Notes: a model not told the origin generated them from the sequence alone. 64,000 nt of DNA from Sulfitobacter geojensis (GCF_000622325.1 NZ_JASE01000005.1:3596001-3660000); one strand, 5' to 3'; counted from the first letter of the stretch, positions 18,881 to 29,236 are shown. Made by a program: numbers and translations.

Positions 18881-20395
18881 ATGGTATCACGCGCCTATAC
18901 AGTCGCGTTTCAAGGGGTCGAGGCGCGGATGGTAGAGGTGCAATGCGCCGTCACCGCCGGCCTGCCCGCGTTTTCCATCGTTGGCCTGCCGGACAAGGCC
19001 GTCTCCGAAGCGCGCGACCGTGTTCGCACCGCGCTGACCTCTATGGCCATTGCCCTGCCCTCCAAACGGATCACCGTGAACCTGAGCCCCGCAAACCTGC
19101 CCAAGGAAGGCAGCCATTTCGATTTGCCCATCGCCTTTGCCCTGCTCGCGGCGCTCGACATTCTACCCGATGATGTAACGCAATCGGTCGTCGCCTTGGG
19201 CGAATTATCATTGGATGGGACCTTGGTGCCCGTTGTTGGCGCCCTGCCCGCCGCGATGGCCGCTGCGGAGCAGGGTCGCAGCCTGCTGTGCCCGCACGGA
19301 TCAGGCGCGGAGGCCGCATGGGTCGGGGACGCCGAAGTGATCGCCGCCCGAACCCTTGGCGATGTGGTGCGACACTACACCGGCCAAACCCCGCTGCCCC
19401 CCGCCACACCGGGCGAAGTTACACTGGGTCCGTCAAAGCATGATCTGCGTGAAGTCAAAGGACAGGAACGCGCCAAACGTGCTCTGGAAATCGCTGCGGC
19501 GGGGCGCCATCACCTGATGTTTGTCGGCGCGCCGGGGTCGGGGAAAAGCATGCTTGCCGCGCGTCTGCCGGGCATCCTGCCACCGCTCAGCGCCACGGAA
19601 GCTCTGGAAACCTCGATGATCCATTCGCTTGCCGGATTGTTGGATGAGGGCGGCATATCGCGTGCACGTCCCTTTCGCGAACCTCATCATACCGCCTCCA
19701 TGGCCGCGATTATCGGCGGTGGGCGGCAGGCCAAACCGGGCGAGGTCAGTCTTGCCCATAACGGTGTGTTGTTCATGGATGAATTTCCCGAATTTGCCCG
19801 CACCGTGCTTGAAACACTGCGCCAGCCGATTGAAACCGGCGAGGTCATGATCGCCCGCGCCAACGCCCATGTGAAATATCCCTGCAAGTTCATGCTGGTC
19901 GCCGCCGCAAATCCCTGCAAATGCGGTTATCTCTCCGATCCTGCGCGCGCCTGCGCCCGTGTTCCACAATGTAGCGAGGATTATCTGGGCCGCATCTCAG
20001 GGCCCTTGATGGACCGCTTTGATTTGCGCGTGGATGTGCCGCCGGTGGCCTTCAGCGACCTTGATCTACCGGCTACTGGCGAAAGCTCTGCCGTGGTGGC
20101 AACCCGCGTCGCGCAGGCCCGCAATATCCAGTTAAAACGGTTCCACGGCAGCCACGGCCTGATGGTGAATGCAGATGCAACTGGCGATCTGCTTGAGGAA
20201 ATTGCCACGCCCGACACAGAAGCGCGCGCGTTACTCAGCAAAGTCGCAGAACGGTTTCAACTGTCCGCGCGCGGCTATCACCGCGTCATCCGCGTGGCGC
20301 GTACCATCGCCGATTTGGACGGTTCTGCCGAGGTGCGCCGCCCCCATATCGCAGAAGCGGTCAGCTTTCGCCTTGCTGCGCCCGTGTTTGCGTGA
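18881..20395 (+). CDS. comM: YifB family magnesium chelatase-like AAA ATPase ComM
   Basis: 504 residues. An N-terminal ChlI-like domain (FSIVGLPDKAVSEARDRVR) precedes the AAA+ core with Walker A GAPGSGKS (near 217), Walker B LFMDEFPEF and the sensor segment, a cysteine-bearing insert NPCKCGYLSDPARAC, and the C-terminal Mg-chelatase domain. ComM is a hexameric helicase that extends branch migration during natural transformation. The start has AGGAG 9 bp upstream, but that site is in a stem. The 3' end overlaps the convergent hydrolase by 35 bp. Confidence 0.95.
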   Translation: MVSRAYTVAFQGVEARMVEVQCAVTAGLPAFSIVGLPDKAVSEARDRVRTALTSMAIALPSKRITVNLSPANLPKEGSHFDLPIAFALLAALDILPDDVTQSVVALGELSLDGTLVPVVGALPAAMAAAEQGRSLLCPHGSGAEAAWVGDAEVIAARTLGDVVRHYTGQTPLPPATPGEVTLGPSKHDLREVKGQERAKRALEIAAAGRHHLMFVGAPGSGKSMLAARLPGILPPLSATEALETSMIHSLAGLLDEGGISRARPFREPHHTASMAAIIGGGRQAKPGEVSLAHNGVLFMDEFPEFARTVLETLRQPIETGEVMIARANAHVKYPCKFMLVAAANPCKCGYLSDPARACARVPQCSEDYLGRISGPLMDRFDLRVDVPPVAFSDLDLPATGESSAVVATRVAQARNIQLKRFHGSHGLMVNADATGDLLEEIATPDTEARALLSKVAERFQLSARGYHRVIRVARTIADLDGSAEVRRPHIAEAVSFRLAAPVFA

Positions 20396-21287
20396 TCCAG
20401 TCGGCAAGATCATCCAAAGTTTGCCGCGCTTCGGGCAGAATATTATGGAACAGCGGCCAGACGTGCGGCAAATCCTGCTGCTCCTGATAGGTCACGCGCA
20501 CGCCGTCCCTTTGCAAAACCTGCGCCATCCGGCGCGCGTCGTCGTGCAAAATTTCCGTGTCCCCCACGGTGATCCACACCGGCGCAGCCCCGGTGAAACT
20601 ACCGAAAAGCGGGCTGATCTGCGGGTTTTGTGCATCAGCGCCGTTCAGATACAGTTCCGCCATATCATGCGCGCCTTCGGCAGGCAGGACCGCTTCGGCT
20701 TCTGCATTACGGCTAAAGCTGTCACCGCCGAAAGTCACATCCGTAAGGGGGGAAAAACAAAATGCGGCGGCGGGCATCGATGCCTTTTCGACGGCAAGCT
20801 GCCCCAACAAGGACAGCGTTAAAGCACCGCCGGCGCTGTCCCCGCCGATCACAATTCTGTCGGGCGCAACACCACTGTTTATCAAACCGTCCCACGCGGT
20901 GCGCGCGTCCTCGAACGCGGCGGGAAACGGGTGTTCGGGTGCCAAACGATATCGCGCAAGCACCACGCGGGCCCCCAAGCGCCGCGCCAGTTGACCCGCC
21001 AATGCCGAATAGGCGGGCGGGCTACCGAAAACAAAACCCCCGCCGTGTAGATAAAGAACGACCAGATCCGACGTCAGAGTGCGGGGCACGACCTCAAGCA
21101 CATCAACACGGGCCGGTCCCTGTTCCAACACTTGCCACTTCATCTGCGTGCCGTGCGGCGGGTGAAACAGCAAACGCGCTTGCATGTCCATGCGCTTGCG
21201 CAACGCGGCGGGGCTTTTCGCCCGCGCCATCGCCGGTTTCTCGACCCGCCGCAGCCATCGATTCAGTAGCTTTGCGCGCAAGCTCAT
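20361..21287 (-). CDS. Alpha/beta hydrolase of the hormone-sensitive-lipase family
   Basis: 308 residues. Oxyanion-hole motif HGGGF at 81-85 and nucleophile elbow G-D-S151-A-G-G mark the HSL (family IV) esterases; the catalytic His is probably in LPHVWPLFHNILPEA near the C terminus. Family enzymes hydrolyse short acyl esters; the natural substrate is unknown. It follows gshB on the minus strand with a 4-bp overlap, and its own 3' end overlaps comM. Confidence 0.88.
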   Translation of the reverse strand: MSLRAKLLNRWLRRVEKPAMARAKSPAALRKRMDMQARLLFHPPHGTQMKWQVLEQGPARVDVLEVVPRTLTSDLVVLYLHGGGFVFGSPPAYSALAGQLARRLGARVVLARYRLAPEHPFPAAFEDARTAWDGLINSGVAPDRIVIGGDSAGGALTLSLLGQLAVEKASMPAAAFCFSPLTDVTFGGDSFSRNAEAEAVLPAEGAHDMAELYLNGADAQNPQISPLFGSFTGAAPVWITVGDTEILHDDARRMAQVLQRDGVRVTYQEQQDLPHVWPLFHNILPEARQTLDDLADWITQTRAQQGES

Positions 21288-22219
21288 GCCAAACGCCCTT
21301 CAATCGCCTCCCAGATTTTACCGGCAATATTCTTGCCGTCGAACCGTTCAAGTTCCTGAATGCCGGTGGGGGAGGTCACGTTGATTTCGGTCAGGTAGTC
21401 GCCAATCACATCAATGCCGACAAACACTTGCCCTTTTTCTTTAAGGAGTGGGCCGATGGCTGCGCAAATCTCCAGATCGCGGTCGGAAAGTCCAATCTTC
21501 TCTGGTCGCCCGCCGACATGCATGTTTGATCGCGTTTCGCCCTTTGCCGGTACGCGGTTGATGGCCCCTACTGCTTCGCCGTCCACAAGAATGACGCGCT
21601 TGTCGCCCTTTTCAACCGCGGGCAAAAACTTCTGCACGATCAGCGGTTCACGCGAAAAGCCGGTAAACAATTCGTGCAACGAGGTCAGGTTGCGGTCCTG
21701 TGCGTCCAGACGGAACACACCCGCCCCACCGTTGCCATAGAGAGGTTTAAGAATGACATCACCGTGCTTGGCCTTGAACGCCTTGATGGTGTCCAGATCC
21801 CGCGCAATCGTTGTGGGTGGCGTCAGGTCGGGAAAATCCAGAACCATCAGTTTTTCAGGATAGTTGCGCACCCAAAACGGATCATTCACCACCAACGCCT
21901 GCCCTTTCAGGCGATCCAGCAAATGTGTCGACGTGATGTAATGCATGTCAAACGGCGGGTCCTGGCGCAGCCAGACGACATCGAAACCGGCAAGATCAAC
22001 TTCGACCTCTGGGCCAAGCCGGGCATGATCGCCCTGAATACGCTGCACAGTAAATTCATGCCCGCGCGCCGTAATCCGGCCTTCTTGATAGGCGAGTTTA
22101 TCAGGTGAATAGAAAAACAGGCTATGCCCGCGCAGCTGTGCCTCTTCGGCGAGGCGGAAACTGCTGTCTGCATTGATGTCTACATCCCCAATGGGGTCCA
22201 TCTGAAAGGCGATTTTCAT
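21284..22219 (-). CDS. gshB: Glutathione synthetase
   Basis: 311 residues, ATP-grasp. MKIAFQMDPIGDVDINADSSF is the N-terminal domain start, with NDPFWVRNYPEKL, the ATP-binding KPLYGNGGAGVF and the C-terminal GIDVIGDYLTEINVTSPTG carrying metal-binding Glu/Asn. It joins gamma-glutamylcysteine with glycine. Part of the conserved rsmI-yraN-gshB run; 58 bp after yraN. Confidence 0.97.
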   Translation of the reverse strand: MKIAFQMDPIGDVDINADSSFRLAEEAQLRGHSLFFYSPDKLAYQEGRITARGHEFTVQRIQGDHARLGPEVEVDLAGFDVVWLRQDPPFDMHYITSTHLLDRLKGQALVVNDPFWVRNYPEKLMVLDFPDLTPPTTIARDLDTIKAFKAKHGDVILKPLYGNGGAGVFRLDAQDRNLTSLHELFTGFSREPLIVQKFLPAVEKGDKRVILVDGEAVGAINRVPAKGETRSNMHVGGRPEKIGLSDRDLEICAAIGPLLKEKGQVFVGIDVIGDYLTEINVTSPTGIQELERFDGKNIAGKIWEAIEGRLA

Positions 22220-22277
22220 AAGTCTATCCTTGCTACACCTCCTTTAGATGGCGCAGCAGGGGGACAGGTGCAATGGG

Positions 22278-22658
22278 TCAGCCGTGCCCGAAAGCGTTTT
22301 CAATGATCTGTAGATCGCCGGAACCATCTACCAATGCCACGTCAAACCGCACATCTGTCAGACTTCCACGCGGTTCTGTGCCCAGAAATTCTTCCGCTGA
22401 TGCATAGATACGCTGCATCTGACGCGATGACAGGCTTTCTGCTGCACGGGCAAGGCTGCGGCTTTTCTTGACCTCGACAAAAACCAGTCCGTTGCCATCG
22501 CGCACGATAAGATCGATTTCGCCACCTGCGCCACGCCAGCGCCGGCGCGCTATGGCGAAACCCCGGCGTTCATAATCTTGGGCAATCCGTAATTCGGCAG
22601 CGACGCCAGCATGAAACGCCATTCGTCCCCGATGATGCCTGTCGCCTGAAATCGTCAT
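22278..22658 (-). CDS. YraN family protein (UPF0102), predicted nuclease-fold
   Basis: 126 residues from ATG 22658, preceded by AAAGGG. The core has GGEIDLIVRDGNGLVFVEVKKS, the E/D-ExK pattern of the restriction-endonuclease-like fold that UPF0102 shares with Holliday-junction resolvase relatives. Biochemical function is not firmly established. It lies 15 bp after rsmI and before gshB, the usual neighbourhood in Proteobacteria. Confidence 0.92.
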   Translation of the reverse strand: MTISGDRHHRGRMAFHAGVAAELRIAQDYERRGFAIARRRWRGAGGEIDLIVRDGNGLVFVEVKKSRSLARAAESLSSRQMQRIYASAEEFLGTEPRGSLTDVRFDVALVDGSGDLQIIENAFGHG

Positions 22659-22673
22659 GATCACCCTTTCGCA

Positions 22674-23534
22674 TTATCCATCGCGGTCGAGCGCCAAAGC
22701 CATCTGGTACACTTTGCGACGGGGCAGATCATGGGCTTGTGACACCATATCTGCCGCATCGCGCACAGACATTTCTTTCAGCGCCGTACGTAGGCTTGTT
22801 TCTATGTCGACTTGCTTAACAGTTTCTAAATGGCCACGATCCACCAGCACCACGATCTCGCCTTTAGGATTGGCTTTTTCATAAAATTGCGACAACTCCT
22901 CGAGCGAGCCACGTCGAATTTCCTCGAATTTCTTGGTCAGTTCCCGACACACGGCGGCAGACCGCCCCGCGCCCAGAACCACCGCGGCATCCCGCAACAT
23001 AGCGCCCACCCGCTTGGGTGATTCGTAAAAAACCAATGTCCCGGCGACGTCCTTGAGCTTTTCCAGCGCGGCAGAACGCGCTGTCGTGGTACTGGGCAGA
23101 AAACCGGCAAAGAAAAACGCGTCGGTTGGTAACCCCCCCAGCGCGAGTGCTGTCACCACAGCGGATGGGCCGGGCGCGCAGGTAACTGTGATCGTTTCGC
23201 GCGCTGCCAGACGGGACAATTCAAACCCCGGATCCGCAATCAGCGGCATCCCTGCTTCCGACGCATAAGCGACCGATTTGCCTTCTTTCACCGCGTCGAC
23301 CAGCCGCGCACCAACGCCTTCGCTGCTGTGATCATGCAAGGCGACGATGCGCCGGTCGCGCAGGGGCACCCCGTGGATGTCCATCAGTTTGCGCAAGGAT
23401 CGCGTGTCCTCCGCCGCAAGCACATCCGCCGAGGCCAGCACATCGAGCGCGCGCAACGTGATGTCCCGCGCCGTGCCGATAGGCACGCCGACAAAGTACA
23501 AACCTGCCGACAATGGCACCATTTGGTAATTCAC
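22674..23534 (-). CDS. rsmI: 16S rRNA (cytidine-1402-2'-O)-methyltransferase
   Basis: 286 residues from a GTG at 23534 (V-N-Y-Q-M-V-P-L-S-A-G-L-Y), with AAAGGCGGG upstream; the open frame extends further but that part lies opposite the lipoprotein gene. Tetrapyrrole-methylase fold: VGVPIGTARDITLRALDVL, AAEDTRSLRKL, SEAGMPLIADPG and PGPSAVVTAL. It methylates C1402 in the ribosomal P site. Divergent from the LppC-type lipoprotein gene, a conserved arrangement. Confidence 0.95.
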   Translation of the reverse strand: MNYQMVPLSAGLYFVGVPIGTARDITLRALDVLASADVLAAEDTRSLRKLMDIHGVPLRDRRIVALHDHSSEGVGARLVDAVKEGKSVAYASEAGMPLIADPGFELSRLAARETITVTCAPGPSAVVTALALGGLPTDAFFFAGFLPSTTTARSAALEKLKDVAGTLVFYESPKRVGAMLRDAAVVLGAGRSAAVCRELTKKFEEIRRGSLEELSQFYEKANPKGEIVVLVDRGHLETVKQVDIETSLRTALKEMSVRDAADMVSQAHDLPRRKVYQMALALDRDG

Positions 23535-23620
23535 GCTGGACCCGCCTTTCGCACCGTCTATGATCACGCCCGAGTGATGCGGTGCGCCTGCATCCATCAA
23601 CCTTGGGGGAGTGAGTACCG

Positions 23621-24805
23621 ATGATTGCCTTTTTAAACGCCGGCCGCAAGAAGTTGCGGTTACTGATGTTGCCTTTTGCCGCCCTTTTGCTGGCCGCCTG
23701 TGATCCTGCTGCCGTCGGATCGCTTGCCACCGGTGGCGGCGTAAAGATTGACGCGAACGCCCCCGTGCCAGTAGCTCTGCTGATCCCGCGCGGCGGATCA
23801 CAAAGCGACAACCTGTTAGCGCAGAACCTTGAAAACGCCGCACGTTTGGCGATCCGCGATCTGGGCGGCGTCAAAATTGATCTGCGGGTCTATGGCACCG
23901 CCGGCAACTCTGCCACAGCGGCAAACATGGCATCACAGGCCGTCAACGACGGGGCCAAAATCATCCTTGGACCGATCTACGGTGAATCCGCAAATGCGGC
24001 AGGTGTTGCAGTGGCATCGCAGGGCGTTAACGTCCTGTCCTTCTCTAACAACCCGACCATCGCGGGCGGCAACGTCTTTGTTCTGGGGCAGACCTTTGCC
24101 AACACCGCCAACCGTCTGGTCGGCTACGCCAAACGCAATGGCAAAGATAAAATCGTCATTCTGCATGCCAGCGATGTCGCCGGTCAGTTGGGGCGCAATG
24201 CCATCCAGCAGGCGATCTCGGCCAATGGCGCGACGCTGGCGGGGACCGTGGATTACGCCCTGAGCCAGGAATCAGTCGTTGCCGCCATTCCACGCGTCAA
24301 AGCGGCTGTCGGGTCTGGCGGTGCAAATGCGCTGTTCCTGACAACCTCATCTGCGTCGGCGCTTCCGTTGTTCGCGCAATTGCTGCCGGAGGCCGGCGTC
24401 AGTTCCGCCACCTCGCAGTATATCGGTCTGACCCGTTGGGACATTCCCAAACAGACGCTGGACCTGCCCGGTGTGCAGGGCGGTTGGTTCGCTCAACCAG
24501 ACCCCGCAGCGACAAATGCCTTTAACCAGAAATACAGCGCCGCCTATGGGGCGTCACCGCATCCGCTGGCGGGGCTCGCCTTTGACGGGATCGCAGCCGT
24601 GGGTGCACTGGTTAAATCCGGCAAATCCAATGCGCTGACCGGTGCCTCGTTGACCCAAGGCGCGGGCTTTCGCGGGGCCAGCGGCATCTTCCGCCTGCGC
24701 CGTGATGGCACCAATGAACGTGGCCTGGCCGTGGCAACCATCCGCAACAAATCCGTTGTCGTGTTGGAAGGCGCACCCAAAGCCTTTGGCGGCGCTGGTT
24801 TCTGA
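23621..24805 (+). CDS. LppC/LpoA-type penicillin-binding-protein activator lipoprotein
   Basis: 394 residues. Type II signal with lipobox LLLAACD (Cys near 27), so anchored in a membrane facing the periplasm. The rest is a periplasmic binding-protein-like fold: PVALLIPRGGS, AARLAIRDL, IILGPIYGESANAAG, VNVLSFSNNPTIAG. In gammaproteobacteria LpoA stimulates PBP1A; the alphaproteobacterial homologue is shorter, without the N-terminal TPR domain, and its role is inferred. It is divergent from rsmI and followed 2 bp later by glnD. Confidence 0.88.
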   Translation: MIAFLNAGRKKLRLLMLPFAALLLAACDPAAVGSLATGGGVKIDANAPVPVALLIPRGGSQSDNLLAQNLENAARLAIRDLGGVKIDLRVYGTAGNSATAANMASQAVNDGAKIILGPIYGESANAAGVAVASQGVNVLSFSNNPTIAGGNVFVLGQTFANTANRLVGYAKRNGKDKIVILHASDVAGQLGRNAIQQAISANGATLAGTVDYALSQESVVAAIPRVKAAVGSGGANALFLTTSSASALPLFAQLLPEAGVSSATSQYIGLTRWDIPKQTLDLPGVQGGWFAQPDPAATNAFNQKYSAAYGASPHPLAGLAFDGIAAVGALVKSGKSNALTGASLTQGAGFRGASGIFRLRRDGTNERGLAVATIRNKSVVVLEGAPKAFGGAGF

Positions 24806-24807
24806 AC

Positions 24808-27591
24808 TTGACCACCTCTTCGTCCATCGCAAAGCAATCAGGCGCGGGTCACACACCGCGCCTGATTTGCGCACCCGAACTGATCTTTGACACCGAAGCT
24901 GTCGCGCTTGCGCTGCAACAAGCCGGTGCCGACCTGCCGCCCGCAGACCAACGTGCCGCGGCTGTGAAAATCCTGAGCGCCGCACAAAAATCCGGACGTG
25001 CCATCATTGCAGAGAGCTTTGCCGCTGCGCCCTTTGATGCCCGTCCGATGACGCGTGCCTATACCTATCTGACCGACCAGCTAGTGCGCAGCGCGCTCGA
25101 ATTCTCAACGCAGGTGCTGCACCCCAAGCCGAACCCGACCGAGGGCGAGCGGCTTTGCCTGATTGGCGTTGGCGGCTACGGGCGCGGTGAAATGGCCCCG
25201 TTTTCCGATGTCGATCTACTGTTTCTGATTCCTTACAAAGCGACCGCATGGTCCGAAAGCGTGATCGAAAGCATGCTTTATATGCTGTGGGACCTGAAGT
25301 TGAAGGTGGGTCATGCGACCCGCACCATACAGGAATGTGTCCGCTTGGGTGGAGAGGATTTCACCATCCAGACCGCCTTGCTGGAGCACCGGTTTATTAC
25401 CGGCGATGCCGCACTTGAGGCAGAATTGGAGCAGGCGCTGGAGGCACAGCTATTTTCTGGCAATGGTCATGATTTCATCGAGGCCAAGCTGGAAGAACGC
25501 GACCAACGGCACGAAAAACAGGGCCAGCGCTATGTGGTGGAGCCGAACGTCAAGGAAGCCAAGGGTGGCTTGCGCGATCTGCATTCGCTCTTCTGGATCG
25601 CGAAATTTATTTACAAGGTGAACCATTCCTCCGAGCTGGTCGAAAAAGGTGTCTTTCGCCCCGAGGAGTACGCCACCTTCCGCGCCGCGGAGGATTTCCT
25701 GTGGGCCGTGCGCGGCCATTTGCATCTGCTTACGGGCCGCGCCACCGAACAGCTTACCTTTGACATGCAAGTGCAGGTGGCCGAAGCGTTGGGATATAAA
25801 GACACTGGCGGCAGGCGCGGTGTCGAAGTGTTCATGCAGGCGTTCTTTCGCCATGCCACTGCCGTGGGCGATCTAACCCGCATTTTCCTGACCAACCTCG
25901 AAGCAATCCACGTCAAGGCGGAACCGCTGCTGGAGCGGCTGTTTCGCCGCAAGCCCAAGATCAAAAAGGGCTATGTCGTGGTGCACAACCGCATCGCCAT
26001 CCCTGACGAGGCCGCGTTTCTGTCGGACAAATTGAACCTGCTGCGCCTGTTCGAAGAAGCTTTGCGCACCGGCATGCTGATCCATCCCGACGCCATGCGA
26101 CTGGTCAAAGCCAACCTGCATCTGATCGACGCGGATCTGCGCACCACACCTGAGGCGCGGCGGATCTTTTTCGATCTGTTGTTGAAACACGGCAACCCCG
26201 AACGGGCGCTGCGGCGGATGAACGAACTGGGCGTGCTGGGTGCGTTTATCCCCGAATTCGAACCCATCGTCGCGATGATGCAGTTCAATATGTACCACAG
26301 CTATACCGTGGACGAACATACAATCCAGACGATCCGCAATCTGGCGATGATTGAGAAGAACGAGCTTGAGGAAGAGTTGCCTGTCGCCTCGTCGATCCTG
26401 CAACGAGGTGTGAACCGCAAGGTGCTTTATACGGCGCTGTTGTTGCATGACATCGGCAAGGGACGGCCCGAGGATCATTCGATTCTGGGGGCCAAGATTG
26501 CCCGTCAGGTGGCACCGCGTCTGGGGCTGAAGCAGGAAGAGGTGGACACCGTTGAATGGCTGATCCGCTATCATCTGTTGATGTCGGACATGGCGCAGAA
26601 ACGCGACATTGCCGATCCGCGCACGGTGCGTGATTTCGCCAAGGCCGTGCAGACGGTCAAGCGGCTTGATCTGCTTTGTGTGCTGACGGTTTGCGACATT
26701 CGCGGGGTCGGCCCGAACACTTGGAACAACTGGAAAGCGGTGCTGATCCGAGGGCTGTACCGACAGACCGAACGTGCGCTTGAAACCGGTCTTGAGGATT
26801 TGAATCGCGAAAATCGTGGGGCGGAGGCGAAAAAGACACTGCGTCTGGAATTGACCGACTGGCCCCGCAAGGAATTGCAGGCTGAAACGTCGCGCCACTA
26901 TGATCCTTATTGGCAGGGCTTACATGTCACGGCCCATGTGGCGTTTGCGAACCTGTTGCGCGGCATCGGGAACGACGATGTGCGCATTGATCTACACCCT
27001 GACGAAGATCGCGACGCCACCCGCGCCTGTTTTGTCATGCCGGATCACCCGGGCATCTTTTCGCGTCTTGCCGGTGCTCTTGCGCTGGTCGGTGCCAATG
27101 TTGTGGACGCTCGCAGCTATACAACCAAAGACGGCTTTGTAACGGATGCCTTCTGGATACAGGACGCCGAGGGCAACGCGTATGAATCCGCCCGCTTGCC
27201 CCGCCTGCGCCAGATGATCGAAAAGACCCTGCGCGGAGAGGTTGTGGCCCGTGATGCACTGAAATCGCGCGACAAAGTCAAAAAGCGCGAAAAAGCGTTC
27301 AAGGTGCCGACGCATATCACCTTTGATAACGACGGGTCCGAGATTTACACGATCATCGAGGTCGACACCCGTGACCGCCCCGGACTGTTGTATGATCTGG
27401 CGCGCAGTCTGGCAGCCTGCAACGTTTATATCGCGAATGCCGTCATCGCGACCTACGGCGAACAAGTGGTCGATACCTTTTACGTCAAGGACATGTTCGG
27501 GCTGAAATATTATTCCGAAAGCAAGCAGCGCACATTGGAAAAACGTCTGCGCCAAGCGATTGCAGAAGGGGTGGAGCGCGCCGACAAGTAA
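24808..27591 (+). CDS. glnD: Bifunctional [protein-PII] uridylyltransferase/uridylyl-removing enzyme
   Basis: 927 residues from a TTG at 24808, the only start that gives a normal N-terminal extension; the next ATG would cut into the region before the nucleotidyltransferase domain. Domains: nucleotidyltransferase with GVGGYGRGEMAPFSDVDLLF, the GlnD linker containing VKEAKGGLRDLHSL, an HD hydrolase with H547-D548 in LLLHDIGKGR, and two C-terminal ACT domains (about 735-810 and 850-925) that sense glutamine. It sets PII uridylylation in response to nitrogen state. The start lies 2 bp after the lipoprotein stop. Confidence 0.96.
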   Translation: MTTSSSIAKQSGAGHTPRLICAPELIFDTEAVALALQQAGADLPPADQRAAAVKILSAAQKSGRAIIAESFAAAPFDARPMTRAYTYLTDQLVRSALEFSTQVLHPKPNPTEGERLCLIGVGGYGRGEMAPFSDVDLLFLIPYKATAWSESVIESMLYMLWDLKLKVGHATRTIQECVRLGGEDFTIQTALLEHRFITGDAALEAELEQALEAQLFSGNGHDFIEAKLEERDQRHEKQGQRYVVEPNVKEAKGGLRDLHSLFWIAKFIYKVNHSSELVEKGVFRPEEYATFRAAEDFLWAVRGHLHLLTGRATEQLTFDMQVQVAEALGYKDTGGRRGVEVFMQAFFRHATAVGDLTRIFLTNLEAIHVKAEPLLERLFRRKPKIKKGYVVVHNRIAIPDEAAFLSDKLNLLRLFEEALRTGMLIHPDAMRLVKANLHLIDADLRTTPEARRIFFDLLLKHGNPERALRRMNELGVLGAFIPEFEPIVAMMQFNMYHSYTVDEHTIQTIRNLAMIEKNELEEELPVASSILQRGVNRKVLYTALLLHDIGKGRPEDHSILGAKIARQVAPRLGLKQEEVDTVEWLIRYHLLMSDMAQKRDIADPRTVRDFAKAVQTVKRLDLLCVLTVCDIRGVGPNTWNNWKAVLIRGLYRQTERALETGLEDLNRENRGAEAKKTLRLELTDWPRKELQAETSRHYDPYWQGLHVTAHVAFANLLRGIGNDDVRIDLHPDEDRDATRACFVMPDHPGIFSRLAGALALVGANVVDARSYTTKDGFVTDAFWIQDAEGNAYESARLPRLRQMIEKTLRGEVVARDALKSRDKVKKREKAFKVPTHITFDNDGSEIYTIIEVDTRDRPGLLYDLARSLAACNVYIANAVIATYGEQVVDTFYVKDMFGLKYYSESKQRTLEKRLRQAIAEGVERADK

Positions 27592-27694
27592 GGCGCGAAC
27601 CTGCCCCGCACATCGCCGCAGACCAAGGATGCCAATTGCGCAAATCACCAGCGCAGGCTAAGCCTGCCCGACCCTTCATGGCTGAAAGCACCCG

Positions 27695-29236
27695 ATGAAA
27701 CCCATCCGTCTTATGTCCGGCTTTTTTACCGTGGGCTTCTGGACGCTGTTCAGCCGTGTGTTGGGCTTTGTGCGCGAAGCACTGCTGATTGCGCTGATCG
27801 GTCCCGGCCCGGTGATGGATGCTTTTGTCGCCGCGTTCCGTTTACCCAATATGTTCCGCCGGTTCTTTGCCGAGGGTGCGTTTAACGCGGCCTTTGTGCC
27901 GATGTTTTCCAAGAAACTGGAAGGGGATGAAGGCGCGCAAAAATTCGCGCAAGAGGCGTTTAACGGCCTCGGTTTCGCCGTTCTGATCCTTGTGGGTCTT
28001 GGTATGGTCTTCATGCCGGCCTTTGTCTGGCTGACCGCCGAAGGCTTCGCAGGCGATGAACGGTTCGACATGACCGTCGGCTATGGCCGCGTCGTCTTTC
28101 CCTACATTCTGTGCATGTCCTTGGCCGCGCTGTTTTCCGGCATCCTCAACGCCACGGGCCGCTTTGCTGTTGCGGCTGCGGCCCCTGTGCTGCTGAACAT
28201 CCTGCTGGTCGGGGCGATGGTTGTCGGGGCGGTGACCGGCGGGCCGATCATCACATGGTTGATCTGGGCCATTCCGGTCGCAGGCGTGGCACAGCTGGCG
28301 TTGACATGGCGCGCCGCGGCACAGGCGGGGTTTGCCCTGCGCCCGTCCCGCCCACGCTGGACGCCGGATATGAAAGCGATGGTGGTGATCGCCCTGCCCG
28401 CTGCGCTTGCCTCTGGTGTCATGCAGATCAATCTGGTGGTCGGACAGGTTGTCGCCAGCCAATACGATAAGGCCGTGTCGTGGCTGTTCGCGGCTGACCG
28501 GCTGTATCAACTGCCCTTGGGTGTGGTCGGCATTGCTGTGGGCATTGTGTTGCTGCCTGATCTGTCGCGCCGGTTGCGCGCCGGTGATGACGCTGGCGCG
28601 CGCATTGCCCTGAGCCGCGCAGGGGAGATTGCGCTGGCGCTGACCATCCCGTCGGCCATCGCGTTGATGGTGGTGCCGCAAACGCTGGTCTCGGTGCTGT
28701 TTGAACGCGGGGCCTCGAACGTGGATGACACCGCCGCCATCGCTGCCGCCGTGGCGGTTTACGGGTTGGGTCTGCCCGCCTTTGTGCTGCAAAAAGTCCT
28801 GCAACCGATCTATTTCGCCCGCGAAGACACCCGCCGCCCCTTCCATTTCGCGCTGGTGTCAATGGTGGTGAACATCGCGTTGGCTGTCGGTCTGGCCCCC
28901 TTCATCGGTTGGATCGCCCCTGCCATCGCCACCACTTTTGCCGGCTGGGCGATGGTGCTTTGCCTGTTTCTCGGGTCCCGCAAATTCGGCGATGCCGCAC
29001 GGTTTGACGACCGGTTCCGCAAACGCATCTGGCGGATCATCGCGGCCTCTCTGGTGATGGGCGTGGCGCTGGTGTTGGGCAACATGTTGCTGGAAAGCGT
29101 ATTGAACACGCCGTGGTGGCGCGGTCTGGGGCTGGTTTTGCTGATTGGCATCGGCGCGATCAGCTATTTTGGTGTGGGCCAGTTGTTCGGGGCCTTCCGG
29201 CTGGCGGAGTTCAAGGCCGCCGTGCGGCGCGGTTAA
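27695..29236 (+). CDS. murJ: Lipid II flippase MurJ
   Basis: 513 residues, about 14 membrane helices, MOP superfamily. Typical motifs are the N-terminal TVGFWTLFSRVLGFVREAL, DAFVAAFRLPNMFRRFFAEG and AFNAAFVPMFSK. It moves lipid II across the inner membrane for wall synthesis. glnD-murJ-trpS order is common in Rhodobacteraceae. The last 4 bp overlap the convergent rhomboid-like gene. Confidence 0.97.
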   Translation: MKPIRLMSGFFTVGFWTLFSRVLGFVREALLIALIGPGPVMDAFVAAFRLPNMFRRFFAEGAFNAAFVPMFSKKLEGDEGAQKFAQEAFNGLGFAVLILVGLGMVFMPAFVWLTAEGFAGDERFDMTVGYGRVVFPYILCMSLAALFSGILNATGRFAVAAAAPVLLNILLVGAMVVGAVTGGPIITWLIWAIPVAGVAQLALTWRAAAQAGFALRPSRPRWTPDMKAMVVIALPAALASGVMQINLVVGQVVASQYDKAVSWLFAADRLYQLPLGVVGIAVGIVLLPDLSRRLRAGDDAGARIALSRAGEIALALTIPSAIALMVVPQTLVSVLFERGASNVDDTAAIAAAVAVYGLGLPAFVLQKVLQPIYFAREDTRRPFHFALVSMVVNIALAVGLAPFIGWIAPAIATTFAGWAMVLCLFLGSRKFGDAARFDDRFRKRIWRIIAASLVMGVALVLGNMLLESVLNTPWWRGLGLVLLIGIGAISYFGVGQLFGAFRLAEFKAAVRRG